Part shown: piece after piece, positions 7,739 through 14,430 of the stretch
How the letters are laid out: every line of letters begins with the position of its first letter
Numbering within the stretch: the first letter of the stretch is position 1
NCBI GenBank assembly: GCA_938049125.1
Contig: CALICR010000081.1
Location: forward strand, 1 to 15,386
Origin: an uncultured Clostridia bacterium
Lineage (GTDB): Bacteria > Bacillota > Clostridia > Oscillospirales > Oscillospiraceae
DNA length: 15,386 bases
Direction of reading: 5' to 3'
The notes under the pieces: generated by a model
The model's input: only the letters and a program-made list of their open reading frames with translations
The model's database searches: none
Told to the model about the DNA's origin: nothing
Translations under genes and position numbers: made by a program

Positions 7739-8485
7739 TTATACGGAGCCGATGTACGCGACGGTCTCCGTCGGGACGGCGATGCGGCCGTCCGCCGAGT
7801 AGCGGTCGAAGAGCCGGTCGATCTCCTGCCGGTATTCCGTGAATCCGGCGTCGCCCTCCTTCAGCGAGTAGGACGAGGAGAGCGTGCGGTCCAGCCAGCC
7901 CTGCCGGTCGTAGGTCTGCGTGTTGTCTGCGCGGAAGACCTCGCACCCGTCCTTGTAGAAGACGAGGCATTTTTCATGGGTCATGCTGTTGGAAAATTCG
8001 TGGAACTCGGGGCTGTACCGGCGGTACAGCTCCGCGAGCGCCCGGGTGCAGGGCGCGGCCTTGTCCCGGGAGTTGTAGACGAGGATGACCTTGCCGCCGG
8101 GCTTCAGGACGCGGCGGCATTCCCGCTGGAAGGCGGCGTCGTCGAACCAGTGGAAGGCCTGCGCGGCTGTGACAACATCGACGCTGCGGTCCGGAAGTCC
8201 CATGGCGGCGTCATCGCCGTCAACGGAGGTGAAGCCTTCTCGCTGGGACAGCGCCTCCTCCGCCTTCCGCCGCATATCGGCGTTCGGCTCCACCGCGAAG
8301 ACCTTGTAGCCGCAGTCCAGCAGCTGGGCCGAGAAGATCCCGGTCCCCGCGCCGACGTCGGCAAAGACGCTTCCCGCGGGGAGGACCGGATCGGCTTTCA
8401 GATATTCAAACAGCGCCGCGGCATAGTTGGGCCGCGCCTTCGCGTAAAGCTCGCCCTTTCCGTCAAAGCGGTTCATGTAACGCAT
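7739..8485 (-). CDS. Class I SAM-dependent methyltransferase
   Basis: This 248-residue soluble enzyme has a Methyltransf_11-type Rossmann core. Motif I is VFADVGAGTG (40-49), the acidic ribose-binding residue is Glu66 in VFAVEPN, a DGDDAAMGLPDRSVDVV segment (89-105) follows, then FHWFD (111-115) and RVLKPGG (125-131). It transfers a methyl group from S-adenosylmethionine to an unknown small molecule; the C-terminal half gives no clue. The ATG at 8485 is chosen because GGAGG lies 7 nt upstream; an in-frame ATG three codons later is possible. It follows the copper operon in the same direction but is separated by a terminator, so it is probably transcribed separately. A TATGAT (8553-8558, minus strand) could be a -10, without a convincing -35. 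Confidence 0.9.
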   Translation of the reverse strand: MRYMNRFDGKGELYAKARPNYAAALFEYLKADPVLPAGSVFADVGAGTGIFSAQLLDCGYKVFAVEPNADMRRKAEEALSQREGFTSVDGDDAAMGLPDRSVDVVTAAQAFHWFDDAAFQRECRRVLKPGGKVILVYNSRDKAAPCTRALAELYRRYSPEFHEFSNSMTHEKCLVFYKDGCEVFRADNTQTYDRQGWLDRTLSSSYSLKEGDAGFTEYRQEIDRLFDRYSADGRIAVPTETVAYIGSV

Positions 8486-8576
8486 GGCTCCACCTCCCGA
8501 TCATTGCTTGGTCTGCCCGCGGCGTGTTCCGCGCGCGGTCAGGCTCCATCTTATCATAAAACGGCGAAAAAGCAAG

Positions 8577-8611
8577 GCCCGTCCCGGCGCTGATGCGCTG
8601 CCGGGACGGGC
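8577..8611 (-). terminator. Intrinsic terminator of the copper operon
   Basis: Perfect 12-bp arms (8577-8588 and 8600-8611) lie 4 nt beyond the stop of the acetyltransferase gene. On the minus strand the tail is CTTGCTTTTTC; on the plus strand TTTTTT also follows, though no plus-strand gene precedes it. It ends the csoR-copA-acetyltransferase transcript. Confidence 0.85.
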
Positions 8612-8615
8612 TTTT

Positions 8616-9074
8616 TTACGGTGCGGTGGCGCGGCGGTACATCCGGGAGGGGACCTCGCCGCCGTCGCCTAGGACGGAGCAGAGGTATTCCCAGCCGTAG
8701 CGCTCATAGAAGCCGGTGTGGTCTGTGAGGAGATAGGCTTCGGGAATTCCGGCGGCAGCCAGGTCCGCGCAGGCCGCGGCCGGCAGCCGTCCCGCGATGC
8801 CGCGGCAGCGGCATGTGGGCTCCGTGCAGACGGCGCAGAGGTTGGGCGTTAGGTCCCGGCGCGGGTGGAAGTCGTTCTCGATGACGCCGAGGCCGCCTGC
8901 GATGGGCCCGCCGTCCAGGCAGAGGTACCAGGCGGGCACGGGGCCGCGCCCGACCAGGGCGGCGATGCTCTCGCGGTAGGCCGCAAGCGGAATTCCCCAC
9001 TTCTGGTGGAACCATTCCGCCGCGGCCTCCGCCAGCTCCGGGCGGTCCCGGAGGGACACGATGACCGGCTCCAT
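8616..9074 (-). CDS. GNAT-family N-acetyltransferase
   Basis: This 152-residue protein has a GNAT fold. The acetyl-CoA pyrophosphate-binding region is RCRGIAGRL (89-97), the preceding strand is around LCAVCTEP, and the C-terminal marker is GFYERYGWEYL (121-131). It would acetylate an unknown amine. A cysteine cluster is visible at Cys80, Cys83, Cys88 and Cys90 (CAVCTEPTCRC), directly before the CoA loop. Its ATG is 2 nt beyond the copA stop, so translation is probably coupled. The ribosome binding site is poor (GAGG touching the ATG). A GTG at codon 6 with GGAG 9 nt upstream is an alternative start. Its place at the end of a copper operon may be functional or merely co-transcription. Confidence 0.85.
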   Translation of the reverse strand: MEPVIVSLRDRPELAEAAAEWFHQKWGIPLAAYRESIAALVGRGPVPAWYLCLDGGPIAGGLGVIENDFHPRRDLTPNLCAVCTEPTCRCRGIAGRLPAAACADLAAAGIPEAYLLTDHTGFYERYGWEYLCSVLGDGGEVPSRMYRRATAP

Positions 9075-9076
9075 CC

Positions 9077-9286
9077 TCAGCGGATGGCGGTGACGGTATA
9101 GTCCTGGGCCTCGACAGCCTGCTTGAGCACGGCGTCCTCCACCGGGGCGGTCAGCGTGACGACGGCGGTGCCCGCCGTGTGGCTGACCTCCGCGGCTGCA
9201 ACGCCGGGAACGGCCTCCAGTGCCTTCTTGACGCGGGCCTCACAGTGGGCGCACATCATACCTTTGATTTCCATGGTCTTTTTCAT
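9077..9286 (-). CDS. copZ: Candidate free CopZ-like copper chaperone from an internal start in copA
   Basis: The ATG at 9286 is codon 775 of copA and is preceded by AAAAGGAG with 9 nt between the SD core and the ATG. Translation from it gives 69 residues, the normal length of CopZ/Atx1-like chaperones, starting MKKTMEIKGMMCAHCEARV and containing the MxCxHC copper-binding motif. Free CopZ would carry Cu(I) to CopA and to CsoR. The sequence directly supports a good ribosome binding site and a self-contained domain. Whether the free protein is made, or only the fusion, is inference. Confidence 0.5.
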   Translation of the reverse strand: MKKTMEIKGMMCAHCEARVKKALEAVPGVAAAEVSHTAGTAVVTLTAPVEDAVLKQAVEAQDYTVTAIR

Positions 9287-11608
9287 GTCGCTTGTCTCCT
9301 TTTCCGATTTAGATATCTGGTTTTTTGCCTTCGCAGCCCTGCGGCGTGCGGGACGGTCGTGCTTGGGATCGTGCAGCTTGAAGAGGTTCAGGCGCAGCGC
9401 ATTTGTCACCACGCAGAAGCTCGAAAGACTCATGGCTGCCGCGCCGAACATGGGGTTCAGCGTCAGGCCCAGGGGAATGAACACACCGGCGGCCAGTGGA
9501 ATGCCGATGGTGTTGTAGAAGAAGGCCCAGAAGAGGTTCTCGTGGATGTTGCGCAGGGTGGCGCGGCTCAGGCGGATGGCCGCCGGAACGTCGCTGAGGC
9601 GGCTGTTCATGAGCACCACGTCCGCGGCGTCGATGGCCACGTCGGCGCCCGCGCCGATGGCGATGCCGATGTCGGCCCGGGTCAGGGCCGGGGCGTCGTT
9701 GATGCCGTCGCCCACCATGGCGACGCTGCCGCGGGCCTGGAGCTTGCGGATGACGGACTCCTTGCCGTCGGGCAGGACCCCGGCGATGACCTCGTCCACC
9801 CCGGCCTGTTCGCCGATGGCCCGGGCGGTGCGCTCGTTGTCGCCGGTCAGCATGACGACCCGGATGCCCATGTTCCGCAGGGCGCGGATGGCGGCGGGGC
9901 TGTCCTCCTTGACGGTGTCGGCCACGGCGATGACGCCGGCCAGCCGGTCCCCGGCGCTGAAGAAGAGGGGCGTCTTCCCGGCCTCGGCCAGGGCGGCGGC
10001 CTGCTGCTCCAGCTCCGGCGGAATAGCGGCCTTGGTGCGGAGGAAGGCGAGGCTGCCGCCGCAGAGCGGCGTGCCGTCCAGCACGGCGGTGAGACCGTTG
10101 CCCGGCAGGGCGGCAAAGTCCGCCACGTCCAGGGCCTCCAGCTTCCGCGCCTCGGCCTCCCGGACGATGGCCCGGGCCAGGGGATGCTCACTGCGCTGCT
10201 CCAGGGCGTAGGCCAGTCGGAGCAGACCCTCCTCCGTCATGCCCGGCGCGGGGCAGAGATCCGTGACCCGCGGCTCGCCGCGGGTGATGGTGCCGGTCTT
10301 GTCCAGCGCCACGACCTGCACCTTGCCCGTCTGCTCCAGGGAGACGGCGGTCTTGAAGAGGATGCCGTTTTTCGCGCCAAGACCGTTGCCCACCATGATG
10401 GCCACGGGCGTGGCGAGGCCCAGGGCGCAGGGGCAGCTGATGACCAGCACGGAGATGCTGCGTGCCAGAGCGTAGCCGAAGGGGCGGCCCAGCAGCAGCC
10501 ACACCGCCAGCGTCACCGCGGCGATGCCGATGACGGCGGGCACGAAGACGCCGGAGACCTTGTCCGCCACCTTGGCGATGGGGGCCTTGGTGGCCGCGGC
10601 GTCGCTGACCATCCGGATGATCTGGGAGAGCGTCGTGTCCTCGCCGACCCGGGTGGCCTCGCAGCGGAGGTAGCCGGACTGGTTGGCCGTGGCGGCGGAT
10701 ACGCCGTCGCCCGGGGCCTTGTCCACGGGGATGCTCTCGCCGGTGAGGGCCGCCTCGTTGACGGCGCTGCTGCCCTCAAGGACGACGCCGTCCACGGGGA
10801 TGTTCTCGCCGGGGCGGACGACAAAGACGTCGCCCCGGCGCACCTGCTCGACGGGTACCTCGGTCTCCACGCCGTCGCGCAGGACCACGGCGGTCTTGGG
10901 CGCCAGCTTCATGAGGCTGCGGAGCGCATCGGTGGTCTTGCCCTTGGAGCGGGCCTCCAGCATCTTGCCCACGGTGATGAGCGTCAGGATCATGGCCGCC
11001 GACTCGAAGTAGAGGTCGTGCATATAGCGCATGACGGCGGCGTCATCCCCGGCGAGCTGGGCCCCGGTCATGGCGAAGAGGGCGTAGGTACTGTAGACGA
11101 AGGCGGCGGCGGAGCCGAGGGCCACCAGCGTGTCCATGTTCGGCGCGCGGTGGATCAGGCCTTTGAAGCCGCTGACGAAGAATTTCTGGTTGATGACCAT
11201 GACGATGGCGGCCAGCAGGAGCTGCACAAGGCCCATGGCCACGTGGTTGTCCGCGAAGAAGGCGGGCAGCGGCCAGCCCCACATCATATGGCCCATGGAG
11301 AAATACATGAGCACCAGCAGGAAGCCCAGGGACCAGAACAGCCTCCGGCGCAGCGCCGGTGTCGCCCGGTCCGCCAGCGGGTCCTCGGCAGTCCGGGCCT
11401 TTGCGGCGGCGTCCTTGGGAGACGCGCCGTAGCCCGCAGCCTGAACGGCGGCGACAATGGCGCTGTCCGCCGCCGTGCCCTCAACGCCCATGGAGTTCGT
11501 CAGCAGGCTGACGGAGCAGGACGTGACGCCCGGCACCTTGGAGACCGCCTTCTCCACCCGGGCGCTGCATGCGGCGCAGCTCATGCCCGTCACATTGAAT
11601 TGTTTCAT
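9077..11608 (-). CDS. copA: Cu(I)-exporting P1B-type ATPase with fused C-terminal CopZ-like domain
   Basis: This 843-residue membrane pump exports Cu(I). An N-terminal HMA domain has GMSCAACS (Cys11, Cys14). Then come an A-domain with TGES (289-292), the transmembrane SCPCALG (Cys392, Cys394), the phosphorylation loop DKTGT with Asp436, SEHPLA (473-478), MLTGDN (586-591) and GDGINDAP (633-640). YNTIG (698-702) and MSLSS (726-730) are the remaining Cu(I)-site motifs of P1B-1 ATPases. After the last helix a charged linker (about 749-774) leads to a second HMA domain, GMMCAHCE with Cys786 and Cys789, that looks like free CopZ. The ATG follows AAGGAGGAGG (11615-11624) by 6 nt. It lies downstream of csoR on the same transcript. 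An A-AAA-AAC heptamer at codons 761-763 and an internal ribosome binding site make alternative products possible. Confidence 0.96.
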   Translation of the reverse strand: MKQFNVTGMSCAACSARVEKAVSKVPGVTSCSVSLLTNSMGVEGTAADSAIVAAVQAAGYGASPKDAAAKARTAEDPLADRATPALRRRLFWSLGFLLVLMYFSMGHMMWGWPLPAFFADNHVAMGLVQLLLAAIVMVINQKFFVSGFKGLIHRAPNMDTLVALGSAAAFVYSTYALFAMTGAQLAGDDAAVMRYMHDLYFESAAMILTLITVGKMLEARSKGKTTDALRSLMKLAPKTAVVLRDGVETEVPVEQVRRGDVFVVRPGENIPVDGVVLEGSSAVNEAALTGESIPVDKAPGDGVSAATANQSGYLRCEATRVGEDTTLSQIIRMVSDAAATKAPIAKVADKVSGVFVPAVIGIAAVTLAVWLLLGRPFGYALARSISVLVISCPCALGLATPVAIMVGNGLGAKNGILFKTAVSLEQTGKVQVVALDKTGTITRGEPRVTDLCPAPGMTEEGLLRLAYALEQRSEHPLARAIVREAEARKLEALDVADFAALPGNGLTAVLDGTPLCGGSLAFLRTKAAIPPELEQQAAALAEAGKTPLFFSAGDRLAGVIAVADTVKEDSPAAIRALRNMGIRVVMLTGDNERTARAIGEQAGVDEVIAGVLPDGKESVIRKLQARGSVAMVGDGINDAPALTRADIGIAIGAGADVAIDAADVVLMNSRLSDVPAAIRLSRATLRNIHENLFWAFFYNTIGIPLAAGVFIPLGLTLNPMFGAAAMSLSSFCVVTNALRLNLFKLHDPKHDRPARRRAAKAKNQISKSEKETSDMKKTMEIKGMMCAHCEARVKKALEAVPGVAAAEVSHTAGTAVVTLTAPVEDAVLKQAVEAQDYTVTAIR
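9309..9340 (-). other. Candidate -1 frameshift site at the copA/copZ junction
   Basis: On the minus strand A-AAA-AAC (9320-9326) sits in the phase required for tandem -1 slippage (codons GCA AAA AAC). In the -1 frame the next codons are CCA GAT ATC TAA, with the TAA at 9309-9311. A slip would therefore give a 766-residue CopA without the chaperone domain. An SD-like AGGG (9337-9340) lies 10 nt upstream of the heptamer. I see no strong downstream hairpin. A single extra A in the A6 run would also produce two separate genes. Confidence 0.4.
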
Positions 11609-11627
11609 TTATTTCCTCCTCCTTGGG

Positions 11628-11648
11628 TCCGAATTGCTTGGATTCGGA
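11628..11648 (-). other. Stem-loop in the csoR-copA intergenic leader
   Basis: Seven-base arms (11628-11634 and 11642-11648) with a 7-nt loop lie just upstream of the copA ribosome binding site, within the 81-nt gap between csoR and copA. There is no T-run, so it is not an obvious terminator. It might influence mRNA stability or copA translation; this is inference. Confidence 0.35.
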
Positions 11649-11689
11649 ATAGCTTTGCCGGTTTTCGGGAAATTACGCGGAAACGCGGC

Positions 11690-11989
11690 TTATTTCATCA
11701 GCTTTTGCAGCGTGGCGACCAGCTCCTCGGTGGCCTCGTCCTTGCCGTCCCGGATGTCCTGGGCCACGCAGGTGCGGATGTGATTCGCCAGCAGCACCTT
11801 GTTGAAGCTGTTCAGCGCGGCGTTGATGGCGGCGACCTGGGTCAGAATGTCGGTGCAGTAGGCGTTTTTCTCCACCATGCCCCGCACGCCGCGGACCTGG
11901 CCCTCGATGCGGTTCAGCCGGTGGATCAGGTCCTTGTACTCGGCCTCGCCGCGCTCCTTGGTCTTATGGCTGCAGCATTGTTCGTCCAT
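11690..11989 (-). CDS. csoR: Copper-sensing repressor of the CsoR/DUF156 family
   Basis: This 99-residue, all-helical DNA-binding repressor represses copper-efflux genes until it binds Cu(I). The family core HRLNRIEGQVRGVRGMVE (23-40) is present. The Cu(I) ligands expected from Mycobacterium tuberculosis CsoR are all there: Cys45 (AYCTDIL), His70 and Cys74 (ANHIRTC), a C-H-C pattern that separates copper sensors from the formaldehyde or nickel members. A second CC pair and a His lie at the N-terminus (MDEQCCSH). The ATG at 11989 follows GGGAGGTG (11996-12003) by 6 nt. The frame is open far upstream, but that part lies outside the transcript. It heads the operon and its operator overlaps its own promoter, which implies autoregulation. 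Confidence 0.95.
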   Translation of the reverse strand: MDEQCCSHKTKERGEAEYKDLIHRLNRIEGQVRGVRGMVEKNAYCTDILTQVAAINAALNSFNKVLLANHIRTCVAQDIRDGKDEATEELVATLQKLMK

Positions 11990-12016
11990 GCGCTTCACCT
12001 CCCTGTTTGCAGCTTC

Positions 12017-12045
12017 AATATATACCCCAGAGGGGTATCTGTCAA
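12017..12045 (-). promoter_or_regulatory. csoR-copA operon promoter
   Basis: On the minus strand a perfect TTGACA (12040-12045) and TATATT (12017-12022) are separated by exactly 17 bp. The expected transcript start is near 12010, giving a leader of about 20 nt before csoR. Confidence 0.88.
12022..12038. promoter_or_regulatory. CsoR operator (G-tract inverted repeat)
   Basis: The perfect inverted repeat ATACCCC-AGA-GGGGTAT matches the GC-tract flanked by A/T form known for CsoR operators. It fills the promoter spacer, so bound CsoR would block RNA polymerase. The binding protein is inferred from the adjacent csoR. Confidence 0.85.
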
Positions 12046-12077
12046 GTCCCGTCAACCAACAAAATTTCTGGGAAGAA

Positions 12078-12281
12078 TTATGAAAAAAACAGGACCTCGA
12101 AAGAGGTCCTGCGGGGATCGCGGGTCCGGCGGGCGCAGCGGTAGACGGCGGGGATGCGCTGGCGCTCCCCTGCCCAGGGAAAGCGGCGGTCCGGCTTGAT
12201 CTCCTCGCCGGGCCGGTCCCGGCCCCTGCCGGAGAAGCCGCCGCAGAAGCGGACGGTCCAGGACTCAGACCTGGGGCCTCC
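12078..12281 (-). other. Coding-like stretch without a start, between uvrB stop and its terminator
   Basis: After the uvrB TGA the same frame stays open for 67 codons to a TAA at 12078-12080. About the first 55 codons show strong C/G third positions like the real genes here, with a mixed amino-acid content (for example GRDRPGEEIKPDRRFPWAG). No ATG, GTG or TTG start occurs in this frame, and its last codons run through the terminator hairpin. It may be a decayed gene remnant or just GC-rich spacer; I do not recognise the protein. The plus strand of the same stretch is also open in one frame. Confidence 0.3.
12083..12111 (-). terminator. Strong intrinsic terminator downstream of uvrB
   Basis: Nine-base arms (12090-12098 and 12103-12111) close a four-base loop (TTTC on the minus strand) and are followed on the minus strand by seven T residues (12083-12089). 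It lies about 170 nt beyond the uvrB stop and upstream of the csoR promoter, insulating the copper operon. Confidence 0.93.
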
Positions 12282-14246
12282 TCACTTCTTGACGCCGCGC
12301 AGCTCGATAATCTGGTCGCGCAGCACGGCGGCATACTCGTACTCCATCATCTTGGCGGCCTTCTTCATTTCCTTTTCCAGCCGGTCGATCTCGCGCTGGC
12401 GCTCGGCGGCGGTCATCTTCACGCCGTCCTTGCGCCGGGCCTCCCCGGCCTCCTTCGAGATCTCGATCAGCTCCTGCACCGGCTTGACGATGGTCTTGGG
12501 CACGATGCCGTGGGCCTCGTTGTAGGCCTGCTGGATGCCGCGGCGGCGCTCCGTCTCGTCGATGGCGGCGCGCATGGCGGCGGTCCTGTGGTCGGCGTAC
12601 ATGATGACGCGGCCGTTGGCGTTGCGCGCGGCGCGGCCGATGGTCTGGATCAGGCTGGTCTCGGAGCGGAGGAAGCCCTCCTTGTCGGCGTCGAGGATGG
12701 CGATGAGGCTGACCTCCGGCAGGTCGAGGCCCTCGCGCAGCAGGTTGATGCCCACGAGGACGTCAAACTTCGCCATGCGCAGGTCGCGGATGATCTCCAT
12801 GCGCTCCATGGCTCCGATGTCCGAGTGCATATAGCGCACGCGGATGCCGGAATTCTGGAGATAGGTCGTCAGATCCTCGGCCATCTTCTTGGTCAGCGTG
12901 GTGACGAGCACGCGCTCTCCCCCGGCCACGACCCCGTTGATCTCGCCGATGAGGTCGTCGATCTGCCCGTCGATGGGCCGGACCGTGACCTCCGGGTCCA
13001 GCAGGCCCGTGGGGCGGATGACCTGCTCTGCCACCTGCCCGGCCCGGGACAGCTCGAATTCCGCGGGCGTGGCGGAGACGTAGATCGCCTGATGGATGCG
13101 CTGCTGGAATTCCTCGAAGTTGAGGGGCCGGTTGTCGAAGGCCGAGGGCAGGCGGAAGCCGTAGTTGACGAGGCTCTCCTTGCGCGCCCGGTCCCCGGCG
13201 TACATGGCGCGGACCTGGGGCAGCGTGACGTGGCTCTCGTCCACAAAGAGGAGGAAGTCCTTGGGGAAATAGTCCAGCAGCGTCATGGGCGCGGAGCCGG
13301 GGGCGCGGCCGGAGATGATCCGGGAATAGTTTTCGATGCCGGAGCAGAAGCCCACCTCGCGCATCATCTCCACGTCGTACATGGTGCGCTGCTGGATGCG
13401 CTGGGCCTCCAGCAGCTTGTCGTGGGCCTTGAACCAGGCCACGCGCTCGTCCATCTCCTTCAGGATCTCGGCGGTGGCCCGGGCCATCTTGTCCTTGGGC
13501 GTGACATAGTGGCTGGCGGGGTAGATGCAGACGTGGGTCAGTATGCGCTCCGGCATACCGGTGACGGCGTTGATCTGGGAGATGCGGTCGATCTCATCGC
13601 CGAAGAACTCGACGCGGATGGCGCGGCCCGTCCAGTAGGCCGGGTAGATGTCCACGGTGTCGCCGCGGATGCGGAAGTTGTTGCGGACGAAGTTGACGTC
13701 GTTGCGCTCATAGCGGCTCTCGATGAGGCGGGCGCTGAGGTCCGAGATGTCGCAGGTCTGGCCGGGGCGCAGGGAAATCATCATCTTGGCGAAGTCGTCC
13801 GGCTCGCCCAGGCCGTAGATGCAGGACACCGAGGAGACGACGATGACGTCCCGCCGCTCCAGCAGCGAGCAGGTGGCGCTGAGGCGCAGCCGGTCGATCT
13901 CGTCGTTGGTGGAGGCGTCCTTTTCGATATAGGTGTCCGTGTGGGCGATGTAGGCCTCGGGCTGGTAGTAGTCGTAGTAGGAGACGAAGTATTCCACGGC
14001 GTTCTCCGGGAACAGATCCCGGAACTCGGAGCAGAGCTGGGCCGCCAGCGTTTTGTTGTGGGCCAGCACCAGCGTGGGCCGGTTGGCGGCGGCGATGACG
14101 TTGGCCATGGTGAAGGTTTTGCCGGAGCCGGTGACGCCCAGGAGCACCTGCTCGTTGAGGCCCAGCTCCAGGCCCTTCACCAGCTTTTCAATGGCCTGGG
14201 GCTGGTCGCCCGTGGGGCGGTAGGTGCTGTGCAGCTTGAAATCCAT
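12282..14246 (-). CDS. uvrB: Excinuclease ABC subunit B
   Basis: UvrB, 654 residues, is the DNA-damage verification helicase of nucleotide excision repair, loaded by UvrA and partnering UvrC in the cytoplasm. Visible are Walker A GVTGSGKT (37-44), the beta-hairpin YDYYQPEAY (91-99) that clamps DNA, DESH (336-339), SAT (391-393), NLLREGLDLPEVSL, QTIGRAARN (534-542), and the C-terminal UVR domain around EYEYAAVLRDQIIELR that contacts UvrC. Length and motif order are normal. The ATG at 14246 is chosen because AGGAGG (14255-14260) lies 8 nt upstream and the product begins FKLHSTYRPTGDQPQAI as in the family. An open-frame ATG at 14432 lies upstream of the promoter. No uvrA or uvrC is in the window, so it appears to be transcribed alone. 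Confidence 0.98.
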   Translation of the reverse strand: MDFKLHSTYRPTGDQPQAIEKLVKGLELGLNEQVLLGVTGSGKTFTMANVIAAANRPTLVLAHNKTLAAQLCSEFRDLFPENAVEYFVSYYDYYQPEAYIAHTDTYIEKDASTNDEIDRLRLSATCSLLERRDVIVVSSVSCIYGLGEPDDFAKMMISLRPGQTCDISDLSARLIESRYERNDVNFVRNNFRIRGDTVDIYPAYWTGRAIRVEFFGDEIDRISQINAVTGMPERILTHVCIYPASHYVTPKDKMARATAEILKEMDERVAWFKAHDKLLEAQRIQQRTMYDVEMMREVGFCSGIENYSRIISGRAPGSAPMTLLDYFPKDFLLFVDESHVTLPQVRAMYAGDRARKESLVNYGFRLPSAFDNRPLNFEEFQQRIHQAIYVSATPAEFELSRAGQVAEQVIRPTGLLDPEVTVRPIDGQIDDLIGEINGVVAGGERVLVTTLTKKMAEDLTTYLQNSGIRVRYMHSDIGAMERMEIIRDLRMAKFDVLVGINLLREGLDLPEVSLIAILDADKEGFLRSETSLIQTIGRAARNANGRVIMYADHRTAAMRAAIDETERRRGIQQAYNEAHGIVPKTIVKPVQELIEISKEAGEARRKDGVKMTAAERQREIDRLEKEMKKAAKMMEYEYAAVLRDQIIELRGVKK

Positions 14247-14285
14247 CTCGTGTTCCTCCTTCCCGGACCGGGCCGGTTCCCTGCT

Positions 14286-14294
14286 ATTATACCA
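14286..14294 (-). promoter_or_regulatory. uvrB promoter (extended -10)
   Basis: On the minus strand TGGTATAAT (14286-14294) is a TGn-extended, perfect -10. No good -35 is present, as expected for extended -10 promoters. The leader to the uvrB ATG would be about 35 nt. Confidence 0.75.
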
Positions 14295-14323
14295 TGCCGG
14301 GGACGGAAAGTACAGCCGGAGAG

Positions 14324-14335
14324 AAACGAACGTTC
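14324..14335. promoter_or_regulatory. Possible LexA-like site in the uvrB / peptidase intergenic region
   Basis: AAAC-GAAC-GTTC matches the Gram-positive SOS pattern GAAC-N4-GTTC at 7 of 8 positions and contains the perfect palindrome GAACGTTC. It lies about 30 bp upstream of the uvrB extended -10. uvrB is an SOS gene in many bacteria. The match could be chance. Confidence 0.3.
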
Positions 14336-14392
14336 TTCGGGCGAAGATACAATTCGGATGCAATTCTGTGGGAAATATGATGACGGCGGGTG

Positions 14393-14398
14393 TATAAT
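14393..14398 (+). promoter_or_regulatory. -10 element of the C39-like peptidase gene
   Basis: A perfect TATAAT lies 32 nt before the ATG at 14431. I see no clear -35 at 16-18 bp spacing. It is divergent from the uvrB promoter. Confidence 0.55.
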
Positions 14399-14430
14399 AG
14401 AGGATAGCTGATCCAAAGGAGAGAATTTCC

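Noticed and set aside
9179..12199. A very long open frame (about 1000 codons) on the plus strand opposite copA and csoR
   Set aside because: It lies antisense to genes with complete catalytic motifs. Its product is rich in Gly/Ala/His/Asp/Arg without any domain, as expected from the complement of GC-biased codons.
12510..14411. A 633-codon plus-strand open frame opposite uvrB
   Set aside because: It is the antisense shadow of uvrB, with a Val/Asp/Gly-rich composition and no motifs.
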